Source of the DNA: Arachis hypogaea
Lineage: Eukaryota; Streptophyta; Magnoliopsida; Fabales; Fabaceae
Length of the DNA stretch: 64,000 nucleotides
Direction: 5' to 3'
Assembly (NCBI RefSeq): GCF_003086295.3
Contig: NC_092044.1
Coordinates: 7,218,843 to 7,282,842 of the forward strand
Made by a program: the position numbers and the translations under genes. Below the pieces are notes generated by a model, which did not search any database, was not told the origin of the DNA, and saw only the letters and a list, made by a program, of their open reading frames with translations. Position 1 is the first letter of the stretch. The number at the start of each line of letters is the position of its first letter. Positions 45,091 to 55,700 of this stretch are shown here, piece after piece.

Positions 45091-48045
45091 CTATTTAAAT
45101 AACATCACTTTTATCTCACTTAGAGCTTTCGTTTTCTTCTTCTTTGAGGCATTTGCAATCTGTTTGTCCAACTTTGAACCTTGCCTATTTTTGGGACGTC
45201 CTCTTGTTCTCACCCTCGGAGGGCTTTGAAGCTCGTTAACGGATTTCAAGTTTGCATCTTCGTGAGATAACGAACATGTCCCCTTCCTTTTGACTTTTAG
45301 TTCTTCCATCTCAACCACGACTTTATCATAGGCGCAGTGCAAAATGGTGGTGAGCTCCTCGGATTCTGATACAAATTCGCATATATTTTGCGAACGAAAT
45401 ACCAATTCGTCAAACCTTTTGCTTCTTGGCTCCAACAGTGGCTGCTCTTGATGTGTGTGTGTCTCCTCTTTACGTTCTTGCTCCATCGCTCCAAAATGTA
45501 TCTTGGTGACACTTTGGTTACTCGTTCAAAGCTTAACACGCTTAGGGAGTGACGGCACAATATCCCTCTTGACTCGAATAATAAGTACTAGCATTTCACT
45601 TGGGCTGCTACCGAGTGATACGTAACTGTAAATTTGTTGAATGTTGAGCTGAAAATTTGTTCTGCAACTTCGTATACCGAATAGCCTAAAGCAGAGTTCG
45701 TTAATCGTGTGATGCAATTCGCCTTCCCTCTAAATTGTGCTTGGACTTTCCTGACTTTTAGTGAGTATAGACATGTTGAAATTGGACTTCTATGGAGGAT
45801 TTTGTTGCACACGGTATGACGGTGTGAAAATCTGCAGCATCCGATTCTCTCTCTCTTTGCTTCCTACTTCCAAGGCAATTATTGTATTGTTTGACAAATT
45901 GAATAAGTGAGCTGTTCCGGGTAATGAACTTGTTAAAAAATGAATGCATGCTCTCGCTCCTTTATGTACTTCTCATCCCCACCCAGAAGTGGTGATCCAG
46001 ATAAATTGGAACCCATATATGACGGTCTTCGTAAAGATCTACAAAATACACCCAACTCAGACTATAATACACTCAAATACATGCAATTTACACCTCTGTT
46101 GCAAATTTTAAAAGACATTACCAAAAAGCCACTTTTTGTCCACAAGACCATACTTCAGCAGAAAATTAGTCCAATTCCTATCAAATAATTCTTTGGTATG
46201 AGAGTTCCAAACAACATGGCTCATTTCTTGTTTGATTTCTATGTGTCCCTTGTAGCCATTTAATTTGCCTAGAATCTTCTTCATGATGTGCCAAATACAC
46301 CGACGGTGAATTGTTGTGGGCATTCAGGCCTCGATAACCTTTTGCATCAGTGCACATTGATCAGTGAGAATCCTTTTCGGAGCCTTTCCTTCCATGCAAC
46401 AAAACCAATATTGAAATAACCATTTGAATGATTCAATATCTTCATTTTTCATCAGAGCGCATCTAAGAAGTGTTGATTGATCGTGGTGATTCACCCCAAC
46501 AAAAGAACCACAAAACAGATTATACCTGAAATAGACTATGACAAAACAGAATTAAAATCATTAAATACACCCAAATAATAATTTTATACATCCAAAAACT
46601 TCCAATTATACCTCTGCAGCAGTTTCATAAAACAACTTTAATTTAGCATCATAAACCAGAACAACATATTACCTGTTTGTATTGTAGGTGGTGTCGAATG
46701 AAATAACATCTCCAAAATACTCAAAGGTTGCTCGGCTCCTTGCGTCGGCCCAAAAGGCAAGCTTAATTGACTGATCGTCCTTGAGTTCGAGTTTGAAAAA
46801 GAAATTCTGATTCTTCTCTTTCATTCTTAATAAGTATTTCCTGAATTCTTTTGCATCGTCTTGTTCCGAAATATTCCGCACTTCTCTCGTGATGTAATTC
46901 CTCACGCCTTTTTCGATAAAATTTAACTCGTGGTGACCCCCGGCTGCTGCAACAAATGATTGGTATCGATAAAATTTAACTTGTGGTGACCCCCGGCTGC
47001 TGCAACAAATGATTGGTAAGTTTTGCTTGGTCTAATACCGGCTTTCTTGTTATGCTCTATTGTACGACACACGGACATGCTTAGTTCCCTGTGCTGTTTG
47101 AGCATCTCTGCTTGATTTGGACAGTAAGAATGTGAATGATTCAACACGACCTTCGAAATAATCCAAACACCAATGTCCTTCAACATGTGTATATAAATTC
47201 TTGCATGACATTTTAAATCAGCAGTGAGATTTGTCTTCTCGGTCAGAGATATTTTTTATTTCCATTTTTCCTCTCTACTACATGTAATCAATTCATTCTT
47301 AATTTCGTTTTTCTTCTTATTTGTGCTCTGAACTCTTGTAGAAAAACCTACAGCCTTCGCATAATCCATGTAGAATTTTGCAGCAACTTTAAGGGTGTTA
47401 AAAGTCATTCCAACCTTGGGAACAAACTGCTCATCAACAACACCAAGCGGCTGCAAAATACATGCAAAAATACCACCATATTAAAAACAAGCATATACCA
47501 TAGAATGGAAATAACAATCATAAAAAATAACAAAAACCAGACTCATGAATCATCATTAAACAGAAATTAAAATAATTCAACTAAACGAATAAGACAATTC
47601 ATCCTCCGTCAGATGAAAAGTCATAAACTGTAAATACACCAAAACTTTCCTAAAATACACCCAAATATTCCTGAAATACACCCAAACATCAACAATTCAA
47701 CTAAAAGAATATGATAAGTCATAAATTGTAAATACACCTAAACTTTCCTAAAATACACCCAAATATTTCTGATTTATACCCGAACGTCTGATATAAAATG
47801 CACAAAATTCATCAGAAACTAGTACGTTATTCAAACAAGGAACAATTAACAACAAATTTCACATGTAATGTTCACGCATTATTCAGCTACACAATCATAA
47901 ACTACCAAGTTGATCAAATTCAGATTCAATAATTAACTGAAATTAAATCACACCTCAGGAACTTCATTGGATTCAAATTCAAAATCCAATTTGCTCTGGT
48001 TCAGCCGACAATCTGAAGTTGAATCATCTATTATCTTCAAAACGA
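45091..48045 (-). pseudogene. FAR1/FRS-type MULE transposase of MULE-3
   Basis: Read on minus. Exon 1 is about 48040-47957 (IDDSTSDCRLNQSKLDFEFE) and exon 2 starts at about 47452. The FAR1 DNA-binding domain has VPKVGMTFNTLKVAAKFYMDY and NEIKNELITCSREEKWK, then VWIISKVVLNHSHSYCPNQAE. A 53-bp tandem duplication (46914-47019) shifts the frame. The MULE catalytic domain has KLAFWADARSRATFEYFGDVI and SFDTTYNT (first Asp, near 46690), then TIHRRCIWHIMKKILGKLNG near 46300. MHSFFNKFITRNSSLIQFVKQ and a degraded SWIM zinc finger (KC-stop-Y...GILCRHS near 45560) follow. A basic tail with an AT-hook-like RTRGRPKNRQGSK ends near 45091. The domain set and order identify the family; stops and frameshifts make it inactive. 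Confidence 0.78.
46914..47019 (-). repeat. 53-bp tandem duplication in the FAR1-like gene
   Basis: Copies 46914-46966 and 46967-47019 are nearly identical (CGATAAAATTTAAC(T/T)(C/T)GTGG to AATGATTGGTA). Because 53 is not a multiple of three, the reading frame is lost. Confidence 0.9.
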
Positions 48046-48380
48046 TTTCAGACCTTGATTTCAGAAACAATGAAAATCGAGAAAAACGAAGAAAGAAAAC
48101 AGAGAGAGAAATGCATGTAAATAACGAAGGAGAAGGTAGAGAATTAGGCACGTAAACGACGAAGGAAAAGGCAAAGAGAAACGCACGAAAGAGACCGAAG
48201 AAAGAGGATGAAAAATTTGAAAAAGGAAACGAAATCCTTTCAAAAAAGGAAGTTATATATTTGCGCGTTGATTGATTTAAAAATCTGTTAAAGAGACGCG
48301 TGAAACATACATGCCATAAGAGGCGCGTTTGAGGGTATTGACTTGTAATACTTGTAACTCAATTTCACTTGTATGCCGAA

Positions 48381-48804
48381 ATTTTCTGTAATCTTTATAC
48401 CACTTTAATTTATCGCGTCATTTATTATTGTCGAATTTTGTTTACACTAGATATAAAATTAAATATAAATTTTATTATTGGATTTTTTCCGTAAAATCTT
48501 ATGGTAATAAACTATTTTTTTTGGGAAGATGCATATATACAATATCGTCATTATAAAATACTGTATCAGATTTAATATTTTGAGAATTAATAGTTATATT
48601 ATAACTAATAAAAAATAAATATTATTTTTTAATTAAAACAATGAATGAAGATGTGAAATAACAAATATAAAAAAAATGTCAAATAAATGTGAGATAACCA
48701 ATAAATAAACTCTAATATCAAAGAAAAGTAAAATAAACTTTAATGATTATGGGTCTTTAACTCTATAGTCATTCGCATCGTTGTACTTGTTAAAATAATT
48801 TTAA
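48381..48804. other. AT-rich spacer
   Basis: No gene or repeat structure is recognised between MULE-3 and the long-armed element. Confidence 0.4.
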
Positions 48805-50251
48805 GGGATAAGTACTTTTTTTGTCTTTAAAGTTTTGGGTCAAAATCAAAATCGCTCAGACTTTTTTCTTTATTAAAATCATCTTCAACGTTACAAAACG
48901 TTAAAAAATCATCCTTTTGTCCATAAATAATATTTTTTAGACAATTTTACCCTTAAAAAAAAATTTTCCCCTCACCACTAACTCAGTAACTCCCAATTCT
49001 CTTCTTCATCACGAACCTCTTACCCCCTTCTTCATCACCAAGTCTCTTTCTTTCTCTCTCTCTCTAAAACTCTTACTCTCCCTCGTCATTTACCCCTAAC
49101 CACAAAATAAATAAAAAATTAAGCAACAATATCAATCACAAAATAAATCAACAATCCAACATCAATAATCACAAAATTAGCAACAATCCAGCATCAATCA
49201 CGTATATGTTCTTAAAAAATAAAAAAAAGAAAAATAGGAAAAATGAGAACAGAGAAAGAGAAGGAAGCCTTGGCCACCTCCATCACACCACTGCCTTGAT
49301 CTTTTTTTTTTTCTTCTTACCGCAATAAAACCATCACAAGCCTAATCTTAACTCTATCCAAATCACTACCACTCACCCACCCACTATCCCCAACCATTTT
49401 CTTTCTACCTGAACCCTCTCTTTTTTTTATACTTAAACAATTCACTAGCAATAATTCAGCAACAGCAACAACCACAGTAAATCAACAGAAGTTTCAAATT
49501 AAACAATAATTTAACAATTATTACTACAGTTTCAGATCCAAAATAAGTAACAACAAAAATTATACGATTACAAATTAGTAATTACAATGAAATAACAACA
49601 AAAATTCAATAACAACAGAACCGATTACAACAAAGTTTTTTTAAAAATAAACCAATTTTTTGTTTTCAAACAAACCAGAAATTCAACGAGGAAAAGAGCA
49701 GAATGGAGGTAGAAAGAAGGTATAGCATGACAAAGAGGTAGAATGGAGGGGCGACACTACAAGAGGCAGAACGGAGGCACAACGCTGCAAGGAAGGAGAA
49801 CGCAAGCCGGCACTGCGAAAAGGCAGAACTAGGAGGCACGGTGCGACACGAAGAGAAGGAAGACTGGAGGCCCAGCACTGTGAAGAGGCTAAACAAAGGC
49901 TAGCGTTGTACCTAGCCAACGAGCTCTCTTTATCTACGCCAGCGTCTTCGTCCCTCCTCCCCCTTTCTTTTCTCTCCTTCTTTCCCTCGTGTTCCCCTTC
50001 TCCTTCTGATTTTTGTTTTCTTCGTGTGATGAATTAGGGGCAAAAAGCTAAACAGGGGTGGGGTGGGATTTGGGTGAAGGGAAGAGAGATTTTTTAATTT
50101 TTTTTACCAAGGGCAGTTTAGTCCAAAATTAAAAAAATGATGATTTTATAACGTTTTGTAACGTTGGAGATGATTTTAATAAGAAAAAAAAGTTAGGAAC
50201 GATTTTGATTTTGACCTCATATCTTAAGAACAAAAAAAATACTTAACTCTC
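48805..50251. mobile_element. Non-autonomous DNA transposon with arms of about 110 bp
   Basis: 48805-48925 and the reverse complement of about 50130-50251 match over more than 100 bp, for example GGTCAAAATCAAAATCG, TATTAAAATCATCT(T/C)CAACG and TTACAAAACGTTA. ATTTTAA (48798-48804 and 50252-50258) flanks both ends as a 7-bp direct repeat. The arms resemble MULE-derived MITEs of legumes. The core has a CT-rich part and a more GC-rich stretch (49690-49920) whose minus strand is open for about 75 codons; I do not recognise a protein. Confidence 0.78.
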
Positions 50252-50563
50252 ATTTTAATTAATGTTCATTGATCTTAATATAAGCCATTAAATAAATTTT
50301 AAATTTTTAATGAATTAATATTGATTCATCAAAATATAATATATATTTTCAGAGTATGAGCATATGACGCGACTTTTTTATTTATATAAATTTTAAAATA
50401 AACATAAATAAAAATGCTAAAATACTATTTTTATCAATGGATATTTCTTTTGTTTTCATTTATGTTTCAAATGGTTTCAAATTGACTTAATGTTATTGGC
50501 GTTATCAACTTATCATTAATTTTGTAAAAGGTTTATTAATTAACTCATGTGAAGCTATATATG
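50252..50563. other. AT-rich spacer
   Basis: No supported feature. Confidence 0.4.
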
Positions 50564-50565
50564 GG

Positions 50566-50900
50566 GACAATTTACATAAATAAATTATTACACCTTTAAA
50601 ATTATGTAAATATATTGTTTTTAAAATAAAGACGTAAATACATTATTTTACGTATTTATATAAACCGTTACTGGCAGTAGCAGTTTACGAATACACAGAA
50701 TTTACTACTGCCAGTCGCAGATTACGAGAAAACGTTGCAGCACAGAAACTGCTAGTATATGTCGCGGTTTATGTTTGATTTGGCTTGGTCATAAACCGCT
50801 ACTACCAGTAGCGGTTTATACGCGTTGGTGTGCGTACGTAAACCGCTAGAGCCTATAGCGATTTATGTGGAGGGTGGCTGCCTATATAAACCTTGGAAGG
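50566..50900 (+). repeat. Left TIR of MULE-2 with hairpin-forming repeats
   Basis: It pairs with the reverse complement of about 52740-53078. It contains several AAACCGCTAC...GTAGCGGTTT inverted repeats, and ends in a TATA-like CCTATATAAACC near 50881, about 140 bp before the PMD start. Confidence 0.75.
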
Positions 50901-51024
50901 CAGCCGCGGATTATTCATTTGGAGTGTTTGTGAAGTTGGTTAGAGAGAGAAAATTCTAGAGAGAGGTTAGAGCAACTTGAGAGCAGGTCCCAGGTATCTG
51001 AGTGGCGACCTCCGGCGAGATATC

Positions 51025-51973
51025 ATGGCAGACGGAAGAAGGTTGTACCGACTAAACGGTTTTGCGCATATTGCCGGTTCCATTGGTGACAAGGTTAGTT
51101 AATATATTTTTTTAGCGTAAGCATTTGTTAATTAGAAAAATGGTATATAAGGTAGATGAATTAGAATTTATAGATTAATCCCTATAGTTTGAAATTAGGC
51201 TTCGCATGTTAGGATGTTAGTTTAGTCGGTTTAGATTGGGATTTCTTTTCGTTAATTTGTAAATATGATTAATTAACTGAATTTAGTTCCCTTCGATGAA
51301 TGTTATTGTACATGTTGTTGGTTTATTTTATGGAAATGTTATTGGTTAGGTTCATATGATCCGTTTTATTTATGATTTGTCCCTTTTTATTTTTTACAAT
51401 TATTTTGTTGAACATATTTTTGTTTACAGTTGCCAAAGTTTGACAGTTGTGCTTGTTATTTATTTTATTTCGGTTAATATATTTGTATGATATGAAGTTT
51501 TATATTTAGGTTTACAATATTTTTATAATTGTGGCTATTGTTTATTCTATTTAGTTTTCTATTATTTTTACTATTGTAATAAGTTTCTATAATATGAAGC
51601 TTTAAGGTTATTTGACGATTGAGTTACAGGCTCATAGATTAATTTGTTTATTGGTTCGTTATTTGTTGATGGTTTAAGATATTTGTTATTGTTAGATAGG
51701 AAAATTTGTTGTGGATAGTAGAATTTAATTGTTTCCTGTATTTCTTTCATGTTATGTGCAGCCAACCAGGTGTATATACAGTGTGAGACGGTAACAAAAT
51801 ATGCCCATGTATGAAAGGATCATCCTGTATTTAGAGAGAGCTAGATTGTACCATTTGACCAGGCTAAATAGCCAATGGTTCTGGTTGGATAAGCCACTGG
51901 TTAGTGCATTCGTTGAGAGATGGTGTCCTGAGACGCACACATTTCACATGCCTTTCGGAGAGTGCACATACCC
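51025..51973 (+). pseudogene. PMD (MAIN-like) gene fragment of MULE-2
   Basis: Exon 1 (51025-51092) is MADGRRLYRLNGFAHIAGSI followed by a GT donor. After an intron of about 670 bp, exon 2 (from about 51763) holds YERIILYLERARLYHLTRLN, WLDKPLVSAFVERWCPETH and FHMPFGECT, the beginning of the plant mobile domain. It then breaks off into transposase sequence of the opposite strand. There is a stop early in exon 2 (TGA at about 51783). Compared with MULE-1 the body of the domain is missing. Confidence 0.72.
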
Positions 51974-51974
51974 G

Positions 51975-52743
51975 GCCCCATGAAGGTTGCCTCTACATTC
52001 TGGTGTTGGCCGATGGCTTCCAAGTTCAAGGACGACAAGTGTAGAGGGTACTCTTGTGTTCCAGAACCGGAACCTCCATGGGCTGTAGGTGTACCTCTTG
52101 GAATATCATCATCACTGTCCCCACCAATATCGACCGGCTCCTCATTCGAATCATCATCACGCAACACATTCTCAACTCGATTCGGTCTGACCTCAAATTC
52201 AAAATCAGGCACAACAGTAGGCACACTAGCATGAACAGCCCCAGCACATTCGGGCTCAGGAATCAGAACTGCCGCTGCTACCACAGGCATTGATGTCGAC
52301 GCACCACCGACCGTGATAGTCTAAGGATTCGGTGCCGATGCCCCAGAGCTGTCGACAGCATCTTCCAACTTCGCAAGCAACTCAGGTATCCTCACCTCCA
52401 GAAAACTACGCCTGCAGTGAAACAAGACCTGCAGGTCTTCATCCGACCCTATCACAAAAGTCTCATATCTCACACCAGCTGACACAACAGCAATGGGAAT
52501 CTTGTAAAATAAATTTTTTACCCACTTCGTCCCACACGCACCGAGCTTCTGTAATATACTGAGCTTAATCTCTGCCAATGTACCCGAAGATCGAATAAAA
52601 ATACTAAGCGGTTCTCTATCCGTGAATTTCACTCCATGCCTTTTGCTCTTTTGAATTTTTCCAAAGCAGTGGACCAGAGCCACAAAACTATCCTCCCCCT
52701 CCATTTGTGAATAACACTCTTCCTCCACATTTGGCCCCTCCAC
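51975..52743 (-). pseudogene. MURA-like transposase N-terminus of MULE-2
   Basis: On minus from ATG 52741-52743: MEGPNVEEECYSQMEGED, FVALVHCFGKIQKSKRHGVK, KLSILQKLGACGTKWVKNLF, SDEDLQVLFHCRRSFLEVRI, then a stop at 52321. The acidic linker continues in another frame (PNRVENVLRDDD, GGDSDDDIPRGTPT, YPLHLSSLNLEAIGQ) to about 51980. It ends before the DNA-binding and catalytic parts. The N-terminal module has a PB1-like 'SDEDL' stretch, a feature often seen at the start of plant MULE transposases. Confidence 0.7.
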
Positions 52744-53078
52744 GGTTTATATAGGCAGCCCCTTTTACACAGACTGAACGTAAACCGCTATAAGCTCTAG
52801 CGATTTACGCACGCACACCAACGCACATAAACCGCTACTGGCAGTAGCAGTTTATGACCAACCATAATCAAACAGAAACCGCGGCAGAGAACAGCGGTTT
52901 CCATCCATTCACATTCCAGCGTAATCCGCGGCTGGCAATAGTAATTTCTGTGTTTCTGTAAACCGCTACTACCAGTAGCGGTTTCATAGATACATGAAAC
53001 AATGTATTTGCGTCTTCGTTTTGGAAATAATGCATTTGTGTAATTTTGAAGGTGAAATAATTTATTTACGTGAATTGC
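52740..53078 (-). repeat. Right TIR of MULE-2
   Basis: The reverse complement matches 50566-50900, including the AAACCGCTAC/GTAGCGGTTT hairpins and the CGTAAATAAATTATT end. It lies directly upstream of the transposase start. Confidence 0.75.
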
Positions 53079-54119
53079 TATGTATATAGTAAATGTCTCT
53101 ATGTATCAAATTTGAAAAAAAAAAAATCCTCTCAATTTTTTTAATAACTAAGAGAGTAAAGTATGGTCTTTAATTTTTTAAATATATTTTTTTTAGTTCA
53201 TTTATAAAATTAAAAGTAAAAAATCACATATTATTTTTTCAAGTAAAAAAAATTTGAGAAGATTCATTCTCTATTAAATTCTGAAAATATAATTACTGTG
53301 AATAAAATTTTAAAAAAAGTTAAAAGTTATAATAAATAAATAACAAATGCTAGAAGATTATTAATTAGAATTTATTATTTTTGTCACCAGTTAGTCATTA
53401 ATATTTAAAAATATGAAATAAAATATATTAAATTATTAAACTATAAAAATTGAATTGATGATTAAGTAATCATCATCGACAAAATTAGAATATAATCCAT
53501 AACAATATAATTTATTCTATGATGATAATTTAAATAAAAATAATTATTTATTTAAATAAAAGAATCTTAGATCCTCACACCAAAATTACCTGTTGCAATA
53601 TTTTGCAAATAGGTCTTATAATAAAATTAAAATTGAAATTTGTAATTTAGTGGCCAATTTAGATAATAAATAAATCAATTATATTACATGTATACTAAAA
53701 TTAATTATTAAAATAATTTATTAATATAAAATATATATTAAAATATAAAATATATATTAAAAATAAATTAAATAATATATATTTATATATAAATATACAA
53801 TAATTAATTTTAGTATATTCTTTTTTAAGTAAATAGATTCTGTAATAAACTCTTCCAACTTATATACCGACTTTTACAAAGGTACAAAATCAGCTCTATA
53901 TGTCATGTTTTAATTGGTTACAACTCTTAACTTCGTGATGAAGTATCCCCCAAAGAATTAATCTTACTCCCGCTCTCCATGCTTTGCAAATTGTCCAACA
54001 TCTTCACATAACACCAAAAATTTATTCATTTTTTTTTTCAATCTTCTCTCGGCTCTCCATCTCTTTGTCGTTTACTCACAGGTCATAGAAGTGGCAACTA
54101 ATTAAGAATGGAGATTGGA
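53079..54119. other. AT-rich spacer
   Basis: No gene. 53640-53830 is an AT-only stretch with AATATATATTAAAATAT repeats. Confidence 0.4.
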
Positions 54120-55700
54120 GAATAACCTAATAATAAAGAGTATTGTGAAAAAGAGAGTACTATTTACTTTAATTAATTAAAAATAATGTTAATAGAATAA
54201 AACTATTATTTTTAGCAGAGTGCTTATTATGGTTATTAATTGTAGCAAAAGTATTTTTTATACTGATAAAAATAAGTGTTTAATTTTAAGAATAAAAAAA
54301 TTCAATATTTTATCACACCACTTTAATTTATTTTTACATAAAAATAATTAAAAATATGAGTAAATATGAATTATTATATTACATGTTTATTTATATCCAA
54401 ATTCTAAAATTTGACAAACTTAATTATATATTGAGTTATATATTATAATATGATTCAACAATTAAATTGGAAAAAAAATCATAATATATAAAAAGTAATT
54501 TGATTGTAAGATAATAATACCTGGTGCAAATAAATAGATTGCTCACTCATCATTTGAATCAAATGTTAACATCCTTTTTTATCTTTAATTACTGTAAAAG
54601 TCCAATTAATGCCAAATCTAAATCAGTCATTTTAAAGGAACTATTTCATTAAATCAAGAAAAATATATTCTCCTTCATAATAATTATATTGTTATTAGAA
54701 TAGCTATTTTCATCTTTATTAAAACTCCCGACCGATCTATGGTAAAAAATAAACTTCAGATTATAATAAATAAATCAAAACATATTTTATTCCATATTTT
54801 AAAAAATAAAATATTTATTTATAATTAAAATAAAGATATAGTATATGTATATTCATATAAAATGTCATCGAAAAGATTGATGGTTCTTTTAAATTATTAT
54901 TTATTATTTTCCTATAAAATTTGAAGCTATTATAATTTAATTTTAAAACCGTTTAAATATACAATAATTCATTAGTATATTTTGAAGTAATTTATGAAGT
55001 TAGCATCTTATCTTATATTATATCTATAAGGAGAGTGAAAATTGTCTTGCAATAAATAACATGTGCAGTCATTAGAATAGTTTATAAATTGAATATTTAT
55101 TTGAAAAAGAAAACAAAATCATTAAAATAGATTAATCCGCGGGGAGTTGCCGGGTGGCTAACGGTGCTTTTGTATACGACCCAATTATTATAACTTCATG
55201 ATATCTTGTGGGGGTTAGGTGAGAGTCCAAAATATAAAATATATTAAATAACATCGTGTGACTGGGGGATAGCAATGGAAGGGTATGATTATGACACATC
55301 ATTTAATTTGTATTTCGTTTTGTTTTTACATTTTTTTTTACCAAAATTAAGATGCTTTATTCATTTCAATGGGAGACTTTGTGCCTTTTTAATAAAAATG
55401 TGATCTTTTTGGATGTTTTTGTATCTATTATAATAATTTTGTTGTGTCAATAATACTTGTGGTATTGTGATCTTTTAGCAAATAATAGTCAAATTCTCTT
55501 TTCTCACCACTTATTTACAAATGTATTATGAATTTATTCTATTTTAAGCTGGATTGTTATATCTTTTTACTTAATTATATAACATGTAATTTTAATAAAA
55601 AAACAATCAACATAACTTTGTGCTTTTTTACTTTGGAAGGTTTACTTTTAAAATTTTGGATATACATTTTTTTTTTTGATTGATTGTTAAATAATTTTTG
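54120..55700. repeat. Right copy of the segmental duplication
   Basis: It aligns in the same orientation with 13200-14560, 15781-16060 and 37885-38460. Here the pieces are contiguous: CCCAATTATTATAACTTCATGATATCTTGTG at about 55182-55212 joins sequence that lies 21.8 kb apart in the left copy. No gene is visible in it. Confidence 0.65.

Larger units (their letters stand above)
38690..48380. mobile_element. MULE-3: Mutator-like element with ULP1-like gene and FAR1-type transposase
   Basis: The outer sequences 38695-38770 and the reverse complement of about 48300-48378 share TTACAAGT(A/T)TTA...AA(A/G)T and a downstream ACGCG motif, so I infer diverged TIRs; exact ends are uncertain. Between them a ULP1/C48-like gene reads + (38824-44488) and a FAR1/FRS-like transposase reads - (about 48040-45100), convergent near 44.5-45.1 kb. 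This mirrors the ULP-carrying 'Kaonashi' MULEs known from other plants. Both genes carry frameshifts. Confidence 0.6.
50564..53078. mobile_element. MULE-2: short Mutator-like element with PMD and MURA N-termini
   Basis: Its long TIRs (about 50566-50900 and 52740-53078) share CGTAAATAAATTATT-like ends, GAAGACG(T/C)AAATACATT, and repeated AAACCGCTAC...GTAGCGGTTT palindromes. CTATATATG (50555-50563) and CTATGTATA (53078-53086) are a possible 9-bp target duplication with two mismatches. The inside has only the start of a PMD gene (+) and the start of a MURA-type transposase (-), abutting near 51975. This is a deletion derivative of an element built like MULE-1. Confidence 0.8.

Noticed and set aside
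49666..49919. Cys/Ser-rich minus-strand ORF as a secreted peptide gene
   Set aside because: No consistent signal peptide plus cysteine spacing, and it lies inside a transposon core; kept only as a possible captured fragment.
50555..53086. Perfect 9-bp target duplication for MULE-2
   Set aside because: The best candidate has two mismatches and the TIR ends are offset by a few bases, so it is mentioned but not asserted.
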